A DNA stretch of 64,000 bases. Source: Erythrobacter sp. SCSIO 43205. Lineage in GTDB: Bacteria; Pseudomonadota; Alphaproteobacteria; Sphingomonadales; Sphingomonadaceae. The translations under genes and the position numbers were made by a program. The number at the start of each line of letters is the position of its first letter. The stretch's first letter is position 1. The stretch covers positions 2,852,001 to 2,916,000 of the forward strand of contig NZ_CP063202.1 in NCBI RefSeq assembly GCF_019904235.1, written 5' to 3'. Shown here piece after piece: positions 56,887 to 64,000 of the stretch. The notes under the pieces were generated by a model. That model was not told the origin of the DNA and did no database searches. It was given only the letters and a program-made list of their open reading frames with translations.

Positions 56887-57416
56887 AGTTGCTGAGCCGC
56901 AATCATTATGACGATTGGCTGATGGATCGTGCGCTCGTCCTGCAAGCGCTAGATCGCTCGCTCAAAACTAAGTCGCCCTGGGTGCTGGGCAAAGGCGTGG
57001 CTTATCAAAAAGCTGTGTCGCTTAGCCGAAGGGCGCGGCACAGCATTGCCATGAAAAGCATCGGCCGCGGGCATATTATCGATGCGCTTAAGCTTGCCTT
57101 CCTTGGTGAGTTCCCAAGTCGATCAGCAAGCATTGCAATAAAACTGGGGAACAGACTAGCAAACCGTGGATATTACGAAGAAGCGATATTGTTCTTTGGT
57201 TCGGGCATTCATTTTGCCAAAAATAAGGCCGACTGCGGTGAGGCCATCTTCCAATTGGGCCATTGCGCGAAGATTGCAGGTTATTATTCGCTGGCGGCAG
57301 AGTGTTTTACTTTTGTTTCCAGCGCGAATGAATACCCAAGTTTAGATTCAACCGAAGCAAAGTTCGAGCTTATTCAAGCGCTGCACTGCCTGTCTGCAAC
57401 GTTCCATCTTTCATAG
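56814..57416 (+). CDS. Unknown helical, TPR-like protein
   Basis: Up to 200 residues from GTG 56814, overlapping the previous gene by 73 bases; a start at 56922 (ATG) would avoid the overlap. The sequence is helical with paired motifs such as NRGYYEEAILFFGSGIHFAKN and QLGHCAKIAGYYSLAAECFTF that look like TPR units. No family is recognised. The IS3-type element begins 165 bases downstream; that gap holds no gene I can support. The gene could be truncated or complete. Confidence 0.5.
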   Translation: MPEQDTFLPNPFDTSQYSASAGELELLSRNHYDDWLMDRALVLQALDRSLKTKSPWVLGKGVAYQKAVSLSRRARHSIAMKSIGRGHIIDALKLAFLGEFPSRSASIAIKLGNRLANRGYYEEAILFFGSGIHFAKNKADCGEAIFQLGHCAKIAGYYSLAAECFTFVSSANEYPSLDSTEAKFELIQALHCLSATFHLS

Positions 57417-57645
57417 TTCAAGTGTGAATCCGTTGGTTTTTAGGTACGCCTTTGATCTGCAAGTTTAGTCAAAGTGAGGGGTGTCGAGTGCACATAAAGA
57501 ACGGACATCCCATTGATTTTTATGTTGGGTTTCTTCTATTCGAATTGGGCGGGCTCTTGACTGTTTAGGTCTGGGGCCGTTTGACGTGCTCCCCTGAAAT
57601 GTGATCGATTTTTGTTAGAGTCTGACACGAAGGGGTCAGACGAGA

Positions 57646-57910
57646 ATGAAGCGAAGCCGTTTTAGAGAAGAGCAGATTATAGCGATTTTGAAGGAGCAGG
57701 GGGCTGGGATGCCGGCGGCTTGTGTGTCGCGACAAATACGGGATTAGCTCTGCGACCTCTTATAAGAACACATCGAAGTTCGGAGGGCTGGAGGTGTCTG
57801 ATGCACGTCGCCTACGAACGCTGGAGCAAGAGAACGCACGGCTGAAGAAGCTGGTGGCTGATCAGATGTTGGACAATGCGGTCCTGAAGGATCTGGCATC
57901 AAAAATGGTA
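57646..57910 (+). pseudogene. IS3-family OrfA, frameshifted
   Basis: From ATG 57646 the reading MKRSRFREEQIIAILKEQGAG matches the helix-turn-helix start of IS3-type OrfA. It runs into TAG within about 34 codons. Near 57722 the homology moves to another frame, continuing RDKYGISSATSYKNTSKFGG and then a leucine-zipper segment ARLKKLVADQMLDNAVLKDL. A one- or two-base indel thus disrupts it. It cannot make a normal product. Confidence 0.85.
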
Positions 57911-58153
57911 ACGCCCGGTGCAAAAAGAGACACCGTTGCTAGTACTCGCGAATACCACGGGCTGAGCGAGCGCCGGGCGCGCAGGTAGGTCGGTGTGAGC
58001 CGCCGATTGATACGGCATGGGTCCACGCGACCTGATGACACGTCTCTAAGGCAAAGGTTATGAGAGTTAGCCAGTTAACGCAGGCGGTTCGGCTATCGCA
58101 GTCTGGGCTATCTTCTTGCGCGTGAGGGGATAACACCCAACCACAAGAAGCTA

Positions 58154-59446
58154 GACACCCGCAATAACAACGCATTTTACGGTGCGCGTAGGGTGATAGC
58201 GCCTTGGGAACTCAGGTTGGCGGGTTGAGCGGGTTCGTAGGTGCCTTTTCGTTTGTTTTGCGGCCATTTCCGCCGTTTCTGGTGGCCTGCAGGCGCGCTT
58301 ATCCCGTCGCGTCCTGTCGTTCATGGAAGATCAGATGGTCGAAGTTGTAGGCCAGATTGGCTAGCGTGAGTTAGGCTTGCGCTCTGGCAAGGCCGATGGT
58401 GCGGATGAACAGAACATAGTGCCCATTCCGATGAGCGCAGACATGTTCGACCTTGGCGCGCACGGCTAACTTGGCGGCATTGATCCTCGATGTGCGCTCA
58501 GGCATGAGCTTGTGCTTTGGCTTGCGGCGTTGAATGCGGCTTTTGAAAATGTGCCGTGCCAGCCACGTCTCGTTCTTCCGGCTGCGATAGGAACTATCGG
58601 CCCAGACATCAGAAGCGGTGTTGTTCGGGTCGATCACATGACGCAGTTCACGCCCGTCGCTATGAGCCGCTGAGGTGACCTTGCCTTTGCGGATGAAGCC
58701 GAAGCGCCGGTCGATGCTGATATGGCTTTTGTAGTCGAACACCGGTGTCGCGATCTGCAGCAGGGGCGTGCCATCAGGACGATAGCGGACCTTGCCGCCG
58801 ACCTTCACCGTCCAGCGGACATCGACGTCTTTCTGGTGCGCCTTGTTCGGCTTGCCCGGCCAGATCTGCTTTGCTGACCTGCCCGCCTTGACCGTCGCCT
58901 TCTCTTCCTCGGTCTTGCGCTGCTTGCGAACGGGGACCAGCGTGGCGTTCCCGATCTGCCCGCCCATGGTGAGATAGCCGCGTTCGTGCAGTTGCTGCTC
59001 GAAGGCCTTTATTAACGCATCAAACGTGCCGCTTGTCGTCAGTCGCTTGCGATAGTGCCGGATGGTGTTCTCGTCGGGTATCGTACCGCCATGATCAAAG
59101 CCGAAGAAGCGCATCGATCAAAGCCGGTCCCGGATCATGAACTCCATCCGGGCCTTGGACAGGTTGTGCTGTGCCTGAACCACCAGCACCTTGAACATCG
59201 AGACTGGATCAAACGACGGTCTGCAGCCCTTCGCGCCGTCGCTGTAGCCAAGCCACTCAACCAGCAGAGGACGGAAACGCTCGAAGTCTACCGTCAACGC
59301 CAGCACCTCTGGCGGGTCACCGTCCCGGCTCAGCCTCTCCAAATTTTCAGACAGCGAAAACAGGCTCGATGGGTGCATCAGCCTTATCTCATCGCGGAGT
59401 ATGGATCGCATCAGTACAGGAATTGCGGGGGGTTCTTGCGGGTGTC
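58154..59446 (-). mobile_element. IS5-family insertion sequence nested in the IS3 orfB
   Basis: Terminal inverted repeats are GACACCCGCAATAAC at 58154-58168 and GTTCTTGCGGGTGTC at 59432-59446, identical in 14 of 15 positions when inverted. The element is 1293 bases long and carries one transposase on the minus strand. It splits the IS3 orfB between codons for NHKKL and LRIYRE. Flanks CTAG and CCAG could be a mutated 4-base target duplication, but that is unproven. Confidence 0.88.
58299..59411 (-). pseudogene. IS5-family transposase with internal stop codons
   Basis: The frame starts at ATG 59411, 21 bases inside the right repeat, and reads MHPSSLFSLSENLERLSRDGDP, then VDFERFRPLLVEWLGYSDGAKG, then MRFFGFDHGGTIPDENTIRHYRKRL. 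A TGA at 59118-59120 and a TAA at 58371-58373 interrupt the same frame, the second cutting off the final YNFDHLIFHER-type end. Between them DDE-type parts (WADSSYRSRKNETW, SISTIDRRFGF-like region) are clear. The transposase is probably inactive. Confidence 0.85.
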
Positions 59447-60232
59447 CAGCTGCTGCGTATCTACCGCGAGGAAGGCTTGATGGTGCGCAAGCGTGGTGGC
59501 CGCAAACGAGCGCTCGGCACACGCAGGCCGCTCACACTGCCAGAAGGGGTAAACCAGCGTTGGTCTTTGGACTTCGTGTCTGACAGTCTGATCTGTGGCA
59601 GGCGCTTCCGCATGCTGTGCGTGATTGATGATTACACGCGTGAGTGCTTGGCGCTCGTGGCGGATACATCGCTGTCAGTTGCAAGGGTTGCGCGTGAGCT
59701 GGATCATCTGATCGATCTACGAGGCAAGCCACAAACAATGGTCAGCGACAATGCAACAGAGCTCACCTCATCAGCCATCTTGCGATGGTAAAAGGAGCAG
59801 CGCGTTGAGTGGCATTACATCGCTCCAGACAAACCGATGCAGAACGGCTTCGTAGAGAGCTCTACTGGCCGACTAGAGGACGAATGCCTGAACGAGACCC
59901 TGTTCACCTCACTGCCGCGCGCTCGAAGCGTGCTCGCGACATGGGAGGACGACTACAATACAATGAGACCACACTCGAAGTTGGGCGGGAAGACCCCCGC
60001 CAAGATCGCCAGACAAGCTGTGTCGGGGCATGCCCCCACACAGCTTGTCATGCCATCAAACATCAATCGTGAAAACACGTCACCATGTAGGCGAAGAATG
60101 GAAACAGAGCCTCGTCCGAAAGCGAAAAAAAAACGCAGAAACGCACAGAAGGCCGCTGAGACGCTTAACAGGTGGCTTGTGTAGGCAGAAGTACACTGCA
60201 ATATAAAGCACGCAATTTTACATCAGGGAGCA

Positions 60233-62983
60233 ATGAATTCTCGCATGAATGCGTTGGTAAAAATCCAAAACTCAATGTCATCTTTGGCAGCCAGATTCTT
60301 CAAGGATTTAATGAAGAATCGGACCCAATTCACAAGAGGAGCCATTAAGCTCTTTGGCAAGTCGGGTCATCGCGGGACCGCTATTTCCGTTCCGCCTTTT
60401 GGTCGCCGTGAGGTCGTCTTCGAGTATGTCCCAAAAGGCTATTACAAACTCAGTCTCACTCACCAAGATAGAATGCTTCACACCAATCGAAAGGTTCTGA
60501 TTGCGTCGATATCCACATCGAAACAAGAACCCGGTGCACAGGCAAGCGCAGAGCTCGGCTTGCCATTATCTGATGAAGGCGAACCATTCAGCTATTTGGG
60601 CAACGGGCACCGGTCTCGCGATCAGTTTAAAAAATCTATTGCGATTAGAATTGATTTTGACCGAGACTGGGTCGGCGTGAGAATTGACTCGAAAATTGAC
60701 CGATACCTAAACATTGATAATTTGCGCCTCACCCCGGACGTGATCAACCTTGAAAATACTCGTAGTAGCGTCGCTCCATATGTATCGAGAATGTTGCAGT
60801 CGCGGCCCGATTTGCTTGACGCTGAGTTTATTCTCTACGCCGACATTAACCTAAATGTCGTGGACGGATCTTCGGTTTGGCTTTCCTCGATGCTCTCTGC
60901 GCTCAGTGCTTGCGGCAAAACGCTTCTCCTTGCAAAAAAAGACATCACAAGTGACATCATCTGGTCAAATGTTACAAATTGTGAGAACGTCGTCACTGTA
61001 AGTCCGAGTGACTTTGGTGCTGGTGATCAGACATTAGCACCCGAAATCGCGATAGCTCTGATAAGAGAGTTGGATGATGTTCTTCCTAACGTGCGCAGGG
61101 TTGTTGTCAGGGGCCTAAAGGCCGCCACCATTCTTTGCCAAAATCGCCAGTTCCGCGAGCGATCCATTGTATACCTAACGGATTTTTATGAAATAGAAGA
61201 CGGGGTGGTCACGGTGCAAAATGACACCGCTAAACACGTGGCTACCATCGCTACACAGTCTGGTTATCTGCTAGCTCAAACAGACGCGCTTGCTGAGAAA
61301 ATTCGCGAAGTCTCAAATACTGATGTCACCTGCCATAGCTTCCCACCGCCAATTCCTGATGATCTTCCTGAGATCTCAATTGAGACTCAGCCCAATGACA
61401 AAATTCGTATCGGGTATGCCGGCAAGATAACACCGCTTTGGGGCGCGGACGAACTTCTCGATTGGACTATGGAACTAAAAGAGAAGGGAATTGAGAGCGA
61501 ACTGCATATTGTCGCGAACCGCATTTCTGACGGTGTCGGAAAGAAGAATGTTCCGGGCTTCGGAGATGCGATACGCGAAAAGATTCAAAGTTCAGCGGCG
61601 TTCCATTACGGGGATTTAAACAGAGAAGCCTCTATGAACAAGATGGCAAGCATGCATTTTGTTTGGTGCTACCGTCCAGCAGCGCTTGAAAATAACACGC
61701 TCGAGGTATCAACGAAGTTGATTGAGATGGCAGCAGCGGGGGCTGCTTGCCTTTGTTATCCAAGCAGAATCAACAGAGAGCTATTGGGCGATGATTACCC
61801 ATACTTCATCAAGGACATAGAAGATTTCGAGCGGGTTTTAAGACGAGGACCTCAAGTACTAAGAAAAGCGTTATCTGACCAAATAAAATCTCGGCACAGC
61901 TTAGCGAACGTCTCACGTACCCTGGCAGAGAATGTTTTGCGCCTAGGCCGTACCACCGAAAGCGAGCAATGCGTAGTGATTGCGGGCCATGACTTCAAAT
62001 TCATTGATCCATATATCTCAACCCTGAAAGCCCATGGTCACAGAATTCTCAGAGATCAATGGGAATGGGGTGGGCCAACGGACGTCAAAAAAAGTAAACG
62101 TCTCTTAGACAGTGCTGATATTGTTCTCTGTGAGTGGGGTTTAGCCAATGCCGTCTGGCACAGCGCCAACAAGCGCGAAGGAACTAAGCTTTTTGTCCGG
62201 ATACATCTTCAAGAAATCAACGAGCGTGCTCAAAAGTTCGGCCTCCAAATCAACAAAGAAGCGGTCGATGGATACATCTTCGTCGAAGAAGGGGTTCGAC
62301 GGACCGCCATTGAGATGTTTGATATTCCTCCAGAGAAGACGCACCTTGTTCCAAATTTCCTTCTCGACGATGAGTATCGGGATCGCGCCTTTTCCAAACA
62401 TGATGATGATATTGTCACGTTGGGGATGATAGGGATTACACCCCAGCGGAAACGATTTGATCTAGCAGTTGAGCTCCTCGAGCAAATTATTGACTCAGGA
62501 CAACCTGCAAGGCTTCTTGTAAAGGGCCCAAGGCCAGAGACACTCGAATTCATGCGCGCTCCAGGGAGAGCCCATGAACTGGACTACTACAAGCAAATCT
62601 ATACTCGGATTGAAGCGAGGCCTGAGCTTGCTCAAGCCGTATCATTTGCACCTTGGGGCAACGATGTCGCCGCTTGGTATCGTGATATCGACTTCATTCT
62701 GTCGCCTAGTGATTTTGAGTCATTTCACTATGCCTTGGCCGATGGCATTCTGTCAGGTTGCACACCCCTAATTTGGCCGTGGAAGGGTGCAGAGCAGGTT
62801 TACAGCCCCGAATGGATCATACAAGACACGCAAGAAGCGCTTCTCGAAATCCAGAGAGTTCGAGCTTTGAACAAATCTGATCAAATAAGAGAAAGCCAAG
62901 AAAAGCGTGATCTTCTTATAAAACGCTATGGATATAAACAGACCTTCGGTCTTTTATCAGAGATTATTGGGATAGAAATTTAG
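60233..62983 (+). CDS. Large two-domain glycosyltransferase
   Basis: A 916-residue protein. After about 170 residues of beta-rich N-terminal region comes a first GT-B unit (residues about 190-590) with IRIGYAGKITPLWGADELLDW and LEVSTKLIEMAAAGAACLCYPS, then a second unit (about 590-910) with IHLQEINERAQKFG, ITPQRKRFDLAVELLEQI, LVKGPRPE and SPSDFESFHYALADGILSG. Two tandem glycosyl-transfer sites are likely. ATG 60233 abuts the IS3 end; ATG 60245 is an alternative. The gene is A+T-rich against the window. Confidence 0.82.
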   Translation: MNSRMNALVKIQNSMSSLAARFFKDLMKNRTQFTRGAIKLFGKSGHRGTAISVPPFGRREVVFEYVPKGYYKLSLTHQDRMLHTNRKVLIASISTSKQEPGAQASAELGLPLSDEGEPFSYLGNGHRSRDQFKKSIAIRIDFDRDWVGVRIDSKIDRYLNIDNLRLTPDVINLENTRSSVAPYVSRMLQSRPDLLDAEFILYADINLNVVDGSSVWLSSMLSALSACGKTLLLAKKDITSDIIWSNVTNCENVVTVSPSDFGAGDQTLAPEIAIALIRELDDVLPNVRRVVVRGLKAATILCQNRQFRERSIVYLTDFYEIEDGVVTVQNDTAKHVATIATQSGYLLAQTDALAEKIREVSNTDVTCHSFPPPIPDDLPEISIETQPNDKIRIGYAGKITPLWGADELLDWTMELKEKGIESELHIVANRISDGVGKKNVPGFGDAIREKIQSSAAFHYGDLNREASMNKMASMHFVWCYRPAALENNTLEVSTKLIEMAAAGAACLCYPSRINRELLGDDYPYFIKDIEDFERVLRRGPQVLRKALSDQIKSRHSLANVSRTLAENVLRLGRTTESEQCVVIAGHDFKFIDPYISTLKAHGHRILRDQWEWGGPTDVKKSKRLLDSADIVLCEWGLANAVWHSANKREGTKLFVRIHLQEINERAQKFGLQINKEAVDGYIFVEEGVRRTAIEMFDIPPEKTHLVPNFLLDDEYRDRAFSKHDDDIVTLGMIGITPQRKRFDLAVELLEQIIDSGQPARLLVKGPRPETLEFMRAPGRAHELDYYKQIYTRIEARPELAQAVSFAPWGNDVAAWYRDIDFILSPSDFESFHYALADGILSGCTPLIWPWKGAEQVYSPEWIIQDTQEALLEIQRVRALNKSDQIRESQEKRDLLIKRYGYKQTFGLLSEIIGIEI

Positions 62984-63019
62984 CGCCCTATATACTTAAC
63001 CTTCCAGATTTGAGTTCAC

Positions 63020-63440
63020 TTGACCAGTTATATTGAATGGTTAAGTTTCGTGAGCAACAAACAAGACAAGCCAGAGACGATCGGCCTCTACCAGTTTTTC
63101 GAGAAGTTCCCGAATGAGGAAGCTGCTTGCCAGTATTGCGAAAACGACCGCTGGGGCGGTGAAGCGCATTGCGGCCACTGTGGCAGCACGAGCGTCACCG
63201 AAGTCAAGAATCATAAGCCACTGCCTTATTGGTGCCGTGATTGCCTCAAGCATTTCAGCATTCGCACTGGCACAGTCCTCAAAGAGAGCCGCCTAGAGTT
63301 GCACAAGTGGCTCATGGCTATTTACATGATACTCAAATGGCGTGTGAGCTTGGCGTGACGCTAAAGACCGCTTGGCTGCTCTCGCAGTCACTAGGCCGAA
63401 TTGACGAAAGCGGATCCCAAATACCACAGGTTCTGTTTCA
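63020..63440 (+). pseudogene. IS1595-type transposase remnant
   Basis: The first 90 codons match the zinc-ribbon N-terminus of IS1595-like transposases: CQYCENDRWGGEAHCGHCG, then YWCRDCLKHFSIRTGTVL, then LHKWLMAIYMIL. After codon 104 a small deletion shifts the frame; homology continues from QMACELGVTLKTAWLLSQ in another frame before it is lost. The catalytic domain is absent. GTG 63050 may be the original start. Confidence 0.8.
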
Positions 63441-63483
63441 AGACTGCTTTTTAGGTGCAGTGTTAGGTTGCAGAAAATTGTCG

Positions 63484-64000
63484 GATGCGGAATAGAATCT
63501 GGTTAGGCTGGTACTTCCACCTGAGCTCGGTCGCTGGGCGAACACAGGGCTTGTGGGATACCCTTCTGCAGACCTCATTTGAAATCGGACCGACCGATGA
63601 CCGGAACCACACGATGGACAGCACTAACATGCGCGACCACGCCGTAGCGACGGGCGGAAAAGGTGGTTTGAGCGAATGCTCTTGGTCGACCATGTCACAG
63701 TCTTGATCGCAAAATCCGCACCCAATGCAGAGCCGCCGACGTACGGAGCACACTATCGAAGGAATGCCTATCGGCTTCACCCTGAGAGACGGGGAGGGGC
63801 CCGACCTGACCGCATTCAAATCACTAATTCGAACCCCTAGCGCCACCCGTTCAAAAAAGACCATCGTCTCCCTCGAAAGCCACCTCAACTTCGCAATCGC
63901 CCTCCTATGATTGCGGCCTTTTGTCGCCGCGGCTTAAACATTTACCAGTTCGTCCACCTTGGAGCCACTCAATAGCCTTCTTCCATGTGGGATCTGGTAA
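63484..64000 (+). pseudogene. Fragment of another IS5-type transposase
   Basis: In successive frames the sequence reads GLWDTLLQTSFEIGPTDDRNHTMDSTNMRDHAV, GGKGGLSE and then GMPIGFTLRDGEGPDLTAF, which follows the order of conserved parts in IS5-family transposases (MIDST..RAH, GAKGG, PLGFVLTGG). Stops and frame changes separate them, and the ends of the element are missing or beyond the window. Nothing else coding was recognised up to 64000. Confidence 0.65.

Larger units (their letters stand above)
57911..60184 (+). pseudogene. IS3-family OrfB (rve integrase), interrupted and with stops
   Basis: The 5' part (TPGAKRDTVASTREYHGLSERRARR, then a TAG, then RRRFGYRSLGYLLAREGITPNHKKL) ends at 58153, where a second element is inserted. 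It resumes near 59447 as LRIYREEGLMVRKRGGRKRALGTRRP. The catalytic DDE core follows: SLDFVSDSL, VIDDYTRECL, VSDNATELTS and later [16 protein letters not shown] further TAA at 59789 lies inside the core in the same frame. It is inactive on its own evidence. Confidence 0.88.
57582..60236 (+). mobile_element. Decayed IS3-family insertion sequence, split by a nested IS5-type element
   Basis: Outer ends are TGACGTGCTCCCCTGA at 57582 and, inverted, TCATTGCTCCCTGA at 60236, which share TGCTCCC and TGA. Between them lie orfA and orfB of the IS3 family, both broken, plus a complete second element at 58154-59446. Without that insert the length is about 1.36 kb, normal for IS3-family elements. I could not find a target duplication, so the outer limits are approximate. 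Confidence 0.8.

Noticed and set aside
58154..59446. A target-site duplication for the IS5-type element
   Set aside because: Flanks CTAG and CCAG are similar but not identical, and other alignments are possible; not claimed.
63463..63888. 141-codon minus-strand open frame at the window end
   Set aside because: The plus strand of the same bases reads as transposase fragments, which explains the open frame better.

Overview
The window looks like chromosomal DNA of a GC-rich marine alphaproteobacterium of the Sphingomonadales, most likely Erythrobacteraceae. The grounds are the carotenoid genes crtY-crtI-crtB, a UPF0314 (DUF2585) membrane protein, typical alphaproteobacterial palindromic intergenic repeats, and the overall protein style. 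This placement is inference from content. No rRNA or tRNA gene was seen.

Layout. 1-11.9 kb: housekeeping and envelope genes: M19 dipeptidase, DoxX-like protein, SWIB protein, PEBP protein, S41 peptidase lipoprotein, fasciclin lipoprotein, a photolyase-like FAD protein with its domains apparently in swapped order, HPF-type ribosome factor, DODA-type dioxygenase, PAP2 phosphatase and DUF3833 lipoprotein. 11.9-21.3 kb: TPP-riboswitch-controlled thiC with a translationally coupled membrane gene, an acyltransferase, a serine hydrolase, a flavin oxidoreductase and an amidohydrolase. 21.4-26.2 kb: carotenoid operon crtY-crtI-(CPCC+LOG fusion)-crtB. 26.3-38.8 kb: biotin-dependent acyl-CoA carboxylase pair split by an intergenic repeat cluster, an MFS pump, dinB, Nudix, pgl, Dps, a GDT1-like protein, and an SDR plus two acyl-CoA dehydrogenases.

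38.8-63 kb is a surface-polysaccharide island. On the minus strand a tight nine-gene operon runs from inositol-3-phosphate synthase (48.8 kb) through a CTP:inositol-1-phosphate cytidylyltransferase-like enzyme, a glycosyltransferase, a KpsE/KpsM/KpsT-type ABC exporter (the ATPase carries a long TPR-like tail), a methyltransferase and a glycosyltransferase to a Wza-type export lipoprotein. On the other side of a divergent promoter region lie a glycosyltransferase and two CDP-alcohol phosphotransferases. The second of these resembles the transferase domain of di-myo-inositol-phosphate-phosphate synthase. Next come wecB-wecC (UDP-ManNAcA), a glycosyltransferase, two unknown genes and a two-domain glycosyltransferase. 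Together these predict that inositol-1-phosphate is made, activated as CDP-inositol and transferred, either to an exported polysaccharide or lipid or to a second inositol phosphate. I regard this as the most interesting system here.

57.4-60.2 kb holds a decayed IS3-family element into which an IS5-family element has inserted; both transposases are broken. The window ends in fragments of an IS1595-type and another IS5-type transposase. DNA from about 55 kb onward is visibly richer in A+T than the rest, which fits transfer of the capsule locus.
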